Below the pieces are notes generated by a model. It was not told the origin of the DNA. It worked only from the letters and a program-made list of their open reading frames with translations, and did not search any database. Positions 8,287 through 16,716 of a stretch of 64,000 nucleotides of DNA are shown piece after piece. The stretch spans positions 1-64,000 of the forward strand of contig JAFZOG010000026.1 of assembly GCA_017550745.1 (NCBI GenBank). Reading direction: 5' to 3'. Both the position numbers and the translations under genes were made by a program. This stretch comes from Clostridia bacterium. Lineage in GTDB: Bacteria; Bacillota; Clostridia; Christensenellales; Aristaeellaceae. Numbering within the stretch: the stretch's first letter is position 1; every line of letters starts with the position of its first letter.

Positions 8287-9417
8287 AGCAATCCGAATTG
8301 GAAACTGCGCATAGATATTTTCCGTATGACCCAAGAGGGCGGCTACGCCCGTTATGGTTTGCGAAGCAAGTATAACATGGATGCCGCAAGCTCTGGCTTG
8401 CCGTACTATATTTTCAAGTACTTCAGCAGCTTCTAATCCAATATCATCAGCTTTTTCAAATAATTTTTGGTATTCATCTATCATCAAGATGATTCGTGGC
8501 ATAATGGCTTCAGGATTGTTCTTTCTGTAACGAGAAATATCTTTACAATCTCCTGCGTCCTTAAATATTTTTGCCCGCTCTTCTCGAAGGTTCTCAATGT
8601 ACCTCAACGTTGCCAGACCTATATCCCTTTCGCTCTCCAAGCCAAGGACTTTTGCATGGGGAAGATAGGCTCCATCATTCGTATCGCTATAAGGTTTGAA
8701 AGTCAATCCGTCCTTGAAATCCAATAAATATAATTCAATTTCTTTTGGACTATATCTTGTACAGATGCTATGAATTATAACCTCAAGAAGATTGGATTTA
8801 CCTTTACCAGCCGCGCCTGTAATAAGTACATTATGTAGTTGAGTTTTTTCGTCACCTAAACGAAGCGAAATGGTGTCCAAACCACTGCGTCCCATGGAAA
8901 ACGTGATGCCATCTTTGGTTGTATCCCACCAAAGTTGATTGACATCTTCAATTTCAGAAAATGGAATGCTTATAACACTTGTTTCAGACGCTTTTTTGTT
9001 GTAATCAGCAACCTCTGATTCGTATGACCGCTGGACTGAATCAATTTCGATATTACATGAAAAACTGATGCTATTTAGTGTATGATTATTAATGACATTA
9101 AGCACACTGATCGACGATTCACTATTAATTTGCCTCTGCGTCTGAATGCCTAATACATCACTAATAATAACACACACACCTGCTCTGGCGCAGTTTTTTA
9201 TGACTTGGAAAAATTTTGTGCAAAGCCTTTCGTCCGATAGAAAATCGGCATCCTGCAATACTATAAGTCTTAACGAGCCAACTGGCTGCTTTGAGATTCT
9301 GCGCAACTCAATAAGAGAAGTATATGCTCCTTTGAGCATACTATCAACTCGGAGGATTTCTTGCGACACATCTTCGAGTAGTTCTTGTAGTTGATCTAAT
9401 GATATAATTGTTGTACC
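8272..9417 (-). pseudogene. FtsK/SpoIIIE-like ATPase fragment, both ends lost
   Basis: About 380 codons of a DNA- or protein-translocating P-loop ATPase. Walker A is GAAGKGKSN, followed by a LLDFKDG motif, Walker B RIILMIDEYQ and a sensor segment GIHVILASQT; layout and motifs match FtsK/SpoIIIE and the EssC-type pumps. The N-terminal part of the protein and everything after FPIRIAL are missing. The last three codons before the stop are antisense of the esterase, and the first codons come from the neighbouring unknown gene. The stretch is clearly more AT-rich than its neighbours. Which system it served (plasmid, defence or secretion) cannot be told. Confidence 0.75.
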
Positions 9418-10091
9418 ACATACAGCGACCAAACGTAGGAATGAGCGTCCAAAAGGGTGACATCCTCGTCCAAGTGATCAGTCAGGTAATCTCGCACTTC
9501 TCCGAGGATGGCGTTGAATTCCAGGTAATTTTCCCATGTTGCACGTGCACTGCATTTTGTCGGCGCACCGATCAAATTGAACTGTTCTGCAAATCGTAAA
9601 GGACGCATGACAACAAAACGGCAACTATCTTTCAGGAAGAAGAAGTAGGTGATGAGGGCATACTTCTGTCCAAACACGCCTACAAGCGCGTTGAACGCAC
9701 CTTCCTCATCATCCGTCGTATAAAGCTTGATGAGCGCTATCTTCAAAGTGCGCAATTTGGCACCGCTGAGCGTTGCAATAATCCCGGTGTCCTGCCAATC
9801 AACAAGGTTTTCTTGCCGTGACCAGTCGGAAGGGATTACATTGAGTGCTTGGTTTGCAGCGGTGGGGATGATGTCAGAGTCAAGAATACCAGGTTCCTCC
9901 CAAGGAATAGACATCATCAATTGATGACCACGCTCAAAAATTTCATACTTATAGCCTTCCCAGCGCCATAGCTCCCCGCTATGCACGGATAGAGTGGCCG
10001 GATCACCGGGCTGATAGTGAGGAGCGCTGGTCAGCGCGAACCCCATGATGCGGAAGCAAGCATCCATTTTGCTTTCGTCTATGTAGCCCAT
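9396..10091 (-). CDS. Unknown protein with DAHSYVW motif, 3' end probably truncated
   Basis: A 231-codon ORF with AAGGCGGCGG before its ATG. The N-terminal 130 residues are featureless to me; the C-terminal part reads RPLRFAEQF...CTARATWENY-like (CSARATWENYLEF near 186) and ends LLDAHSYVWSLYV before frame-shifting into six junk residues and a stop. From memory, a similar WENY...LLDAHSF.W module occurs in uncharacterised proteins near restriction-type genes, but I cannot name a family. The last genuine residue is at about 9418, where the DNA switches to the FtsK-like fragment, so the gene is probably 3'-truncated. Confidence 0.5.
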   Translation of the reverse strand: MGYIDESKMDACFRIMGFALTSAPHYQPGDPATLSVHSGELWRWEGYKYEIFERGHQLMMSIPWEEPGILDSDIIPTAANQALNVIPSDWSRQENLVDWQDTGIIATLSGAKLRTLKIALIKLYTTDDEEGAFNALVGVFGQKYALITYFFFLKDSCRFVVMRPLRFAEQFNLIGAPTKCSARATWENYLEFNAILGEVRDYLTDHLDEDVTLLDAHSYVWSLYVVQQLYH

Positions 10092-10111
10092 ATTAAACCG
10101 CCGCCTTCCTA

Positions 10112-10256
10112 TTAAATCATTTCAGTTTGTGCTTTCCTTACGATCTTCTCTGGCTTGCTGTCTGGTTGTATTCGATCATCTACAAACTCCTTGCTGACCA
10201 TTACCGGCATCCTGTCATGGATGAACCTTATGCTACAATATTGGCAATTAAAACGT
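10112..10256 (-). pseudogene. SRAP/YedK-like C-terminal remnant
   Basis: On the minus strand the frame closing at 10112 reads RFIHDRMPVMVSKEFVDD and ends EKIVRKAQTEMI. HDRMPV is the hallmark of SOS-response-associated peptidases (YedK/HMCES), which crosslink to abasic sites. Immediately upstream the likely continuation VLIAN is in another frame, so the piece is both truncated and frameshifted. No start or N-terminal catalytic Cys is present. Confidence 0.45.
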
Positions 10257-10450
10257 AACAGCACATTTGCATCCAGAAGGTATTATAACCGATCAAATAC
10301 TTCTTCGCAATGCCCATCTCATCCTGGTAGAACAAATGGCGAATTTATATAATCTGAACAAAAATGCGTAGTGAAAAATATATTATATTTTTCCATTTAC
10401 CATATATTACATGACATTTTCCGGCAAAGTTGAGGAAAATAGAAAGTAAA
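10257..10450. other. AT-rich intergenic stretch, nothing recognised
   Basis: No ORF with a Shine-Dalgarno, no clear hairpin and no repeat was seen here. The region is markedly AT-rich and lies between the gene-fragment zone and the tRNA terminator. Confidence 0.5.
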
Positions 10451-10487
10451 CAAAAACCCTCGAAATCTTGTGATTTCAAGGGTTTCT
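10451..10487 (-). terminator. Terminator of tRNA-Ala
   Basis: On the minus strand AACCCTTGAAATC pairs with GATTTCGAGGGTT over a three-base loop and is followed by TTTGTTT, directly after the tRNA 3' end. Confidence 0.8.
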
Positions 10488-10490
10488 TGG

Positions 10491-10566
10491 TGGTGGAGCA
10501 TAGCGGATTCGAACCGCTGACCTCTACAATGCGAATGTAGCGCGCTACCAACTGTGCTAATGCCCC
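10491..10566 (-). tRNA. tRNA-Ala (anticodon CGC)
   Basis: The minus strand folds into a complete 76-base cloverleaf with encoded CCA. Acceptor arms GGGGCAT and ATGCTCC include the G3-U70 wobble that identifies alanine tRNAs. The anticodon loop TTCGCAT gives CGC, reading GCG. The T loop is TTCGAAT on a CGG/CCG stem. Its first 22 bases are repeated exactly at 10792-10813, so its natural promoter (10875-10903) is now about 300 bases away. Confidence 0.95.
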
Positions 10567-10791
10567 GTGCTGTTTTTTCCCTCCGTGCTCGGTCAATTTT
10601 CCCTGGAGGAAAGGGGTAGAGTATCGGAGATCGGGAGAACCGAACGCCATGTTCATGGCGGGCGGTCGACCGAGATCCACGAAGTGGGTCGAGGGAGACC
10701 GCGAAATTTTTTGCTCATCCGAGCGAGTGTGAAAATCGGAAAAGTCCGATTTTTCAGGGGTTCAGTGGGAGTAACAAAAGCAACTGTCGTC
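10567..10791. mobile_element. 225-bp insert between two copies of the tRNA-Ala 5' end
   Basis: The insert is flanked by 22-bp exact direct repeats formed by the tRNA 5' end. Inside is a hairpin AAAATCGGA (10732-10740) / TCCGATTTT (10745-10753), and a GGCGGTC / GACCGC pair around 10660-10700. No transposase or ORF with a start signal is present, so it would be non-autonomous. Alternatives are collapse of a second tRNA copy or a rearranged leader. Confidence 0.5.
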
Positions 10792-10813
10792 CTACCAACT
10801 GTGCTAATGCCCC
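10792..10813 (-). repeat. Duplicate of the first 22 bases of tRNA-Ala
   Basis: Identical to 10545-10566 (acceptor 5' strand and D arm), then diverges. It is the first part of the tRNA met by transcripts from the promoter at 10875-10903. Confidence 0.9.
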
Positions 10814-10874
10814 AAAGCGGGTTTCGTTGGGTCAAAACGAAGAAACACCTTTGCGCCGATTCAAGCGCAGAAAT

Positions 10875-10903
10875 ATATTACCACCAAAGCATGAAAAAAG
10901 CAA
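10875..10903 (-). promoter_or_regulatory. Strong promoter for the tRNA-Ala locus
   Basis: On the minus strand TTGCTT (10898-10903) and TAATAT (10875-10880) are 17 bases apart. The expected start is near 10868, about 55 bases before the duplicated tRNA 5' piece. Confidence 0.6.
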
Positions 10904-10988
10904 GCACTTTTTTTCGTGAATCCAAGGCCAGTGAATCCATCCCCGGCACGTTTTAAGCACAGCATTTCTTTGGCGGCAATGGCAGGGA

Positions 10989-12488
10989 TCAATCTTTTTC
11001 CGGCACCAGGTCTTCGTAAAAGGTGAAACCGTTTTTCCCCTTGCTTTTTGTTTCGTACAGCGCTTTGTCAGCATGCTCGAACAATTCATCCGAATCCGCG
11101 GCGTTCCGGCCGTGGGCAATGCCAAAGCTGAGGGTAATGGCGGGAAGGCCGTCAGCCGGGGTCTGCAGCTCCTCGTTGATGCGTTTGATCCGGTTGATGA
11201 TCAGTTCCTTCTGGTCGGAATTAGAATGCACCATCAGGACAACAAATTCGTCCCCGCCGATGCGGCAGACATAATCTTCGGATCTGAAATAATGCCTGAC
11301 AGTGTCGGCGATCCGCTGCAGCACCTTATCCCCCACCTCATGGCCGTAGGTATCGTTGACGGATTTGAAGCAGTCGCCGTCCAGCAGCAGCATAATGGTT
11401 TTCCAAAGCTCCATCTTCGAAATCAAGACGTTGTATCCCGCGCGGTTATAAACGTCGGTAAGGGGGTCATGCGTCGCTTTATACACCTCTTCCCGCAGCG
11501 TCATCTGCTCGGAGGTGTTGTCCCGGACGCTCAGGAAGGAGCCGATCAGGCGGCCTGCTTCATCGGTGATTTCCTTCTTTGAGATCACATAGCTTTTCAC
11601 CTCGCCGTCCTTCCTGATTTCATACTGCTTTGACTCGATCCTCTTATACTCTCCGTACAGCTTTTTCAAACGAACGGAAGCCACTTCAAAAGCGTTGTTT
11701 TCAATTCCGACCAGTTCAATGCCCATCCTGTTTGCCCAGATACATTTATCCATGGAGTCAAAGAAATACAGCGCTTCCGGCAGCTCAGACGCGATATGGG
11801 ACAGCATGCTGTCCAGCAGCCGCATGGGCCGGTAGTACAGGGAGAAGTAATATACCATAAAGCCGAAAAAGCCAAAGCCCAGCATGGACCGGTCGATGGG
11901 CGTCCTTGAAAAAATGTAAAAGGTTTCCCACACCGTCGTGACCAGCATGATCGCCAGGATAACGGCATAGCGCTCGGCGCTGATACGGGGGGAATTGATC
12001 GTATAGATGAAAAACGCGGTAATATTCACGGCCAGGATGCCATAGTCGATAAAGCGGTGGAAGGATTGGCCCGCAAGGGGAATCAGGCGGTAATACGTGA
12101 ATCCGTCCGCCATGTACGCTTCCGTATCAAAAGCATGGCCCCATATCAGGTTGCATAAAAGCTGGACCGTATCAATGGCCAGGAGCACATAAGCGAAGAT
12201 TTTCATTTTTGATTTTCCAGACGGAAGCATGCAGTAGTCATGCGTAAAATTGATCAAATTGAGCATCACGCCGTTCATGCCCAGGAAATAAATGTAATAG
12301 CCCACCGTGGAAACCGTCCGGTTGCCGGAAATAATGATGACGGCATTGCCGAGCACAGGCGGAATAAGCGCGCACAGCAGCCCGGCGACCGACCGGCCGA
12401 TGGATTTGGTGGAATAAAACGCTTTTTTCGCGCAGACGCCGAGGAAAAAGGCCGTTACCACAAATATAATAAAAAAGCAAACCCTCAC
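10989..12488 (-). CDS. Membrane-bound diguanylate cyclase (7TM-PAS-GGDEF)
   Basis: Makes cyclic di-GMP from two GTP. The 499-residue protein starts with about seven hydrophobic spans (residues 1-220) like the histidine-kinase N-terminal 7TM sensor module, then a PAS-like region (about 225-330, with SELPEALYFFDSMDKCIWAN), then a GGDEF domain (about 335-495). The active-site loop is RIGGDEF near 418; LDGDCFKSVNDTYGHEVGD lies before it and FGIAHGRNA after it. No RxxD inhibitory site is obvious. GTG 12488 is preferred: GAGGTG lies six bases before it, while the upstream GTG overlaps that Shine-Dalgarno. The signal sensed is unknown. Confidence 0.9.
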   Translation of the reverse strand: MRVCFFIIFVVTAFFLGVCAKKAFYSTKSIGRSVAGLLCALIPPVLGNAVIIISGNRTVSTVGYYIYFLGMNGVMLNLINFTHDYCMLPSGKSKMKIFAYVLLAIDTVQLLCNLIWGHAFDTEAYMADGFTYYRLIPLAGQSFHRFIDYGILAVNITAFFIYTINSPRISAERYAVILAIMLVTTVWETFYIFSRTPIDRSMLGFGFFGFMVYYFSLYYRPMRLLDSMLSHIASELPEALYFFDSMDKCIWANRMGIELVGIENNAFEVASVRLKKLYGEYKRIESKQYEIRKDGEVKSYVISKKEITDEAGRLIGSFLSVRDNTSEQMTLREEVYKATHDPLTDVYNRAGYNVLISKMELWKTIMLLLDGDCFKSVNDTYGHEVGDKVLQRIADTVRHYFRSEDYVCRIGGDEFVVLMVHSNSDQKELIINRIKRINEELQTPADGLPAITLSFGIAHGRNAADSDELFEHADKALYETKSKGKNGFTFYEDLVPEKD

Positions 12489-12497
12489 TGCTTTCAC

Positions 12498-12820
12498 CTC
12501 AACACTGGGAAAATCATGTTTGTAAAACGATTCATGCTTATTATATCACAGTGCACTACCTTTTTCCAGCAAAAAATTTTTTGTTCTTGCCTGAACCTTG
12601 TTTTTCTTGTATAATATGCGTGTAAGTAAGTAAAAGACAGACGCAGGTGTTTCCCATACTTTTCCATTTATGCGTTGATCAAAAGCCGCAATGTTTTATC
12701 GGCATGCGGCGGCATATAAGCCGGGCAAAACGGAACGGCAGGCGGCGCCGTCCGGCCCGCGGATGAGGCGGCAGACAGGAAGCCGGAAAAGATATGGATA
12801 CTCAGGAGGACAGGACAATC
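12498..12820. promoter_or_regulatory. Divergent promoter region with a long 5' leader
   Basis: TTGCCT (12587-12592) and TATAAT (12610-12615), 17 bases apart, point rightwards to the broken GGDEF gene and leave a leader of about 200 bases. The leader contains GCCGCA...TGCGGC (around 12687-12712) and other GC-rich pairs. I could not fit it to a known c-di-GMP riboswitch. A second TATAAT on the minus strand near 12540 may serve the membrane cyclase. Confidence 0.5.
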
Positions 12821-14741
12821 ATGAGCCGAAAGAAAATCGCCGTTCTGATGGCCAGCATTGACCGCGAATACCAGCAGAATTTCGCTTCCAGCCTCGCTTC
12901 GGAAGGGGCGAAGCTGGATATTGATATCTGTATTTTAACAGCCAGGGGCATATGAATGTTGCGATCTCAACCAGCGAGGTGGGAGAAAGCAAGATCTATG
13001 ACCTTCCGGATCTGCGCGATTTTGACGGCGTCATTTCCATGCCGGCAACCATGAGCAGCGACACGACGCTGAAGCAGCTCTATCATGCGCTGGAACAAAT
13101 CAAAGGAAAGCCGCATGTTTCCATTGACGTGCCCCAGGAGCAGGCCGTGTCCATCCAGTTTGACGACCGGATCAGCATGGAGCTCTTGACCGAGCATCTG
13201 ATTGCCCATCACGGGGCCAGGAAGATCGCCTTTGTCAGCGGCCCCCAGGATTCCACCGTCGCCGACGCGCGCCTGGAAGCGTGCAGAAATACCATGGAGA
13301 GGCACGGCCTCCGTCTTGAGGAAAGCATGGTCTTTTACGGCCAATGGAACAGGTCGGGCGGATACATTGCCGCGGAAACGATCATCCGGCGGGGCGGACC
13401 GCTGCCGGACGCGATCATGTGCGCCAATGACGATATGGCCCTCAGCGTCATTGAGTGCCTGGAAGCCCATGGCATCCGCGTGCCAAAGGATATCGCCGTC
13501 ACGGGCTTTGACGCTTTGCAGGAAGCGGTCATGCGCGGCCTGACAACGATTTCCAGGCCGATCCATGAATCCGCCAGAAAATCCATTGAGATCCTCAATG
13601 CATGGATCGACGGCAAAGAGCCGCAGGAGATGCAGGTGGTTCTTCCCACGGTACTGGTTTCCGGCAGCAGCTGCGGCTGCACGCAAAGCCTGGAGCATAC
13701 GAACGAAAAACTGCGCAAACTCCTCTCCGAAAAATAGAAAATGGAGGCGATCCTTACACGGATCAGCATGTTCTCCGGGGTCATGGCGGGGGTAAGCGAC
13801 GAAAAAGAGTGCCATGAGAAGATGCAGGAGTTTGCAGCCGCCCTGGGCATCCGCGAGTTTTTTCTGTGCGTCGATCCGGCCATCTGCAGAGACATCGAAG
13901 CCTCCGGCGAAAATACTTCTTATCCGGATCAGATGCTGTTGCTGTACGGCGTCAAAGATGACAGCATTTATGATATCGGCATCATTTCCACCCACGGGCT
14001 GACGCCGGACATGCACCAAAGCCGGGATCATGCCGTTTGCCTCATTTTCTGTCCCCTGTACTATCGGGACAGGAGCCTCGGGTATGCCGCCATGAATCTG
14101 GACAACGGCATCCACGCGGCGCTGTACCCCATGCTGATGCTGCTCAACGGCGCGCTGATGAGCCTGTATATGCAGACGAACGCAAAGCGTTCCGCGGCAA
14201 TGATTGAACGGCTGGCTGTTCAGGATATCCTCACAGGCATGCTCAACAGGCGGGGATACATGGCCCAGTCCCCGGTCCTGCTGGATCGGGCAAAGCGTGA
14301 AGGAAAGGCCTTCGCGCTGCTCAGCGCGGATATGAACGGCATGAAGCATATCAACGATCAGTATGGACACCTGCAAGGCGATGTAGCGATCTGCAGGATG
14401 GGACGCGCGCTCCAGTGCCTGACAAAATACGGGATGACCCCGGTGCATATCAGCGGGGATGAGTTTCTGGCGTACGGACTGATCGATGATGTGGAAAGCG
14501 CGGAAAAAATGGTGAGAAGCGTGAGCGAAGAGCTGCAAAGGATGAACCAGAGCGACCCCTGGATTTGCAGCATCAGCGCCGGGATCGGCATATATGCCGC
14601 CGTTCCCAGGCAGGAAGACACCATCGATACCTTTATGACCATGGCGGATCATGCGATGTATGCGGATAAAACAAACATAAATACGGCCGGCGAAAGGATG
14701 ATATTCCAAGGCCCAGCCAGGACGCCGCGCGGAAAGAGTAA
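12821..14741 (+). pseudogene. Broken sensor gene: LacI-type ligand-binding domain fused to GGDEF
   Basis: Three lesions interrupt one ancestral gene of about 640 codons. (1) Frame one starts MSRKKIAVLMASIDREYQQ at 12821; it must shift by one base near the T run at 12933-12936, after which NSQGHMNVAIS continues the family sequence. (2) The periplasmic-binding/LacI-type core, without an HTH, runs to LRKLLSEK and meets an in-frame TAG at 13735-13737; the same frame continues KMEAILTRIS. (3) After a GAF-like region and GGDEF domain (ISGDEFL near 14454), one base is missing near 14673; the restored frame reads KHKYGRRKDD and stops at 14739. The active-site SGDEF variant is usually functional. AGGAGG precedes the start. 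Confidence 0.8.
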
Positions 14742-14786
14742 AACCTTTGCCAGGCCGCAAAGGGAAGGAAGAAAGGAGCGATCCAT

Positions 14787-15479
14787 TTGGCGGAAAGGGA
14801 ACAGATCATGGAAGAAGCCCGGAAACAAATGCTGCAGGGCATGATCGCGCGCTTTGAAAAGGAAAAGGAAAGAAAGCTGAACAATTACAGGGCGCAGAAC
14901 CTGTATATCCAAAAAGGCCAGACCCTGTTTACCGGTTCTTCCCTCATGGAGGGCTTCCCGATCACGGAATACTGCCTGAACGAGGGCCTGCCCATCGCTT
15001 ATAACCGGGGCATCGGCGGCTATACCACCGATGAATTCCTGGCGGCCATCGACACCGTATTATTGGAGATCGCGCCAAAAAAGCTTTTCATCAATATCGG
15101 CACCAACGATATCGCGTTTCGCCCGGACGGGGAGGACTGGTACGGCCACCTGTCCAGGAATTATCGGGCGATTTGCGGGATCATCCGGGAAAAGCTGCCG
15201 GATACCGCCGTTTATATGATGGCCTACTACCCCGTGAATTGGGACGCGCCTCTGGCGAAGGAAAACGGCGGCCTGGGCGCGCGCACCAATGAAAACGTCA
15301 GCAGGGCCAACCGCATGGCGGAAGCGCTGGCCCGGGAATTCGGATTTCACTACATCGACGTGAACGACGGCCTCAAGGACGAAAAGGGCAATCTGAAATT
15401 GGCGTACACCCAGGACGGCATCCATTTTGATTCCGCCGGCTACCGCACGGTATTCGACCGGCTGAAAAAATACCTGTAA
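14787..15479 (+). CDS. SGNH/GDSL-family hydrolase
   Basis: A 230-residue serine esterase/lipase-like enzyme. The conserved blocks are all present: block I FTGSSLMEGF near residue 50 (nucleophile Ser), block II GIGGYTTDE near 75 (oxyanion Gly), block III INIGTNDIA near 101 (Asn), and block V QDGIHFDSAGY near 211 (Asp/His). No signal peptide; the N-terminus is a charged helix. A TTG at 14787 is taken as start because GAAAGGAG lies eight bases upstream; ATG 14808 is the alternative. Substrate unknown; relatives act on acyl or acetyl esters of lipids or sugars. Confidence 0.87.
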   Translation: MAEREQIMEEARKQMLQGMIARFEKEKERKLNNYRAQNLYIQKGQTLFTGSSLMEGFPITEYCLNEGLPIAYNRGIGGYTTDEFLAAIDTVLLEIAPKKLFINIGTNDIAFRPDGEDWYGHLSRNYRAICGIIREKLPDTAVYMMAYYPVNWDAPLAKENGGLGARTNENVSRANRMAEALAREFGFHYIDVNDGLKDEKGNLKLAYTQDGIHFDSAGYRTVFDRLKKYL

Positions 15480-15480
15480 C

Positions 15481-16707
15481 TTAAGCCTGCCCGGCGCGGC
15501 CAAAGCCCTCCGGATTTCCGGCCGCCAGGCTGCATTCATTAAATCCCGCCAGCCTCTGAATCCCGGAATCCACAGCCCTTTCCAACGCCTTGGTGATCCT
15601 GACGCCCGGCTCATACCATATGTTTTTGACTGTAAGGGAATGGTTTTTCCTGTCCGCGGCGGCTTCGATCCGTCCGGCCAGGTTTTGCCCATACAGGATC
15701 GGAAGGACGTAGTAACCGTATTTCCGTTTGTCCGCAGGGGTGTAAATCTCCCAGGAATATTGGTAGCCCCATAGGGCTTCGATCAGCTTTCTGTCCCACA
15801 GCATCGGATCAAGGGGCGCCAAAAATTCCAGTCTGGCCCGCGTGTCGATGGTTCCCGCCATCACGGATTCCAGCAGCTTCCGATCCTCCGCCAGCAGGAA
15901 CAAAGGCTGCCTGATCCCTTCCACCTGCACTCGTTCAATGTCCCCGGATTCCTCCAGCGCAGAGAACGCTTCGTTTCTTTTCGCTGTATTCATGTCGATC
16001 CCAAGCCAGGCGTCTGATCTCCGGTTCCACAGCATGCCCACCGCGCCGATCCGCCGCATGATCCGCCAACGCAGGAACGACGCTTCATCCGCGCAGGGAT
16101 TTTCGGCATGAAGCAGCTCCTGATCAAAGTATTTCTCCGCAAGATCGTAAAACTTGCGCGATCCGCTTTTGTGGTGGATGAGCAGAACGCCGTCCGTATA
16201 CAGCTGCTCCAGAACAGACCGGGCCGCCGGGGATTCCTTATGCCAATTGCCGCTCCAGTGCATGGACGAATGCCAAAAGACGGTCCCCTCCACCGGCAGT
16301 GTATCGCTGCTCACCGGCCCGTTTGCCCGGATATAGGCCACCGCCTGCTCCGTAAGCTCCGGGATCCCGGCGAATTGCGCGCCGTGGGCGGCGCTCCTTT
16401 GCCGATACCAGGAAAAATACGGCCAATCCTCTCTGGGCCAGATGGACAGTTCCTTATCGCAGTAATCCACAAGCAGGCGGTCTTTATACAGGAGGTCCGC
16501 CAGCATCTGCTTTTTGAATCCCTTCACGCGGGATTGCAGGGTCAGTTCAGCGTTTTTTCCGCAGACGTCCACCGGGTCATACTGGATGCATCCCGCCTGG
16601 CGCACATAGCGGTAAGCGCCCTCCTTTCCCGCAAAGCGATGCTTCCCCAGCAGCCCTTGCTTGCTGAGGATAAATCGCTTCGCCTGATCCTTCGCAATCA
16701 CCCGCAT
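15481..16707 (-). CDS. YcaQ-like winged-helix DNA glycosylase family protein
   Basis: A 408-residue member of the HTH_42 family, which includes YcaQ, a glycosylase that unhooks DNA interstrand crosslinks. Matching features are the N-terminal RFILSKQGL and GCIQYDPVD (residues about 11-45), the middle winged-helix repeats with DTLPVEGTVFWHSS near 134, and the near-universal PLDPMLWDRKLIEALWG near 297-313. The QYD within GCIQYDP corresponds to the region of the YcaQ QxQ/QxR catalytic motif, but I cannot align it exactly, so catalytic capacity is not certain. AGGAGG precedes the start. The next gene downstream on the opposite strand ends one base away. Confidence 0.85.
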   Translation of the reverse strand: MRVIAKDQAKRFILSKQGLLGKHRFAGKEGAYRYVRQAGCIQYDPVDVCGKNAELTLQSRVKGFKKQMLADLLYKDRLLVDYCDKELSIWPREDWPYFSWYRQRSAAHGAQFAGIPELTEQAVAYIRANGPVSSDTLPVEGTVFWHSSMHWSGNWHKESPAARSVLEQLYTDGVLLIHHKSGSRKFYDLAEKYFDQELLHAENPCADEASFLRWRIMRRIGAVGMLWNRRSDAWLGIDMNTAKRNEAFSALEESGDIERVQVEGIRQPLFLLAEDRKLLESVMAGTIDTRARLEFLAPLDPMLWDRKLIEALWGYQYSWEIYTPADKRKYGYYVLPILYGQNLAGRIEAAADRKNHSLTVKNIWYEPGVRITKALERAVDSGIQRLAGFNECSLAAGNPEGFGRAGQA

Positions 16708-16716
16708 TACTTCCTC

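Noticed and set aside
12622..12820. c-di-GMP riboswitch in the leader of the broken GGDEF gene
   Set aside because: The GEMM consensus could not be matched; only generic GC-rich hairpins are visible.
13735..13737. Amber codon read as an amino acid (alternative code or pyrrolysine)
   Set aside because: TAG ends other real genes here, such as that at 2409-2693, no suppressor tRNA was seen, and the same gene has two more indels, so decay explains it better.
12967..14760. A 597-codon open frame on the minus strand opposite the broken sensor gene
   Set aside because: It lies opposite a recognisable ligand-binding/GGDEF coding sequence, has no Shine-Dalgarno or family match, and its length comes from the GC-rich codon pattern of the real gene.
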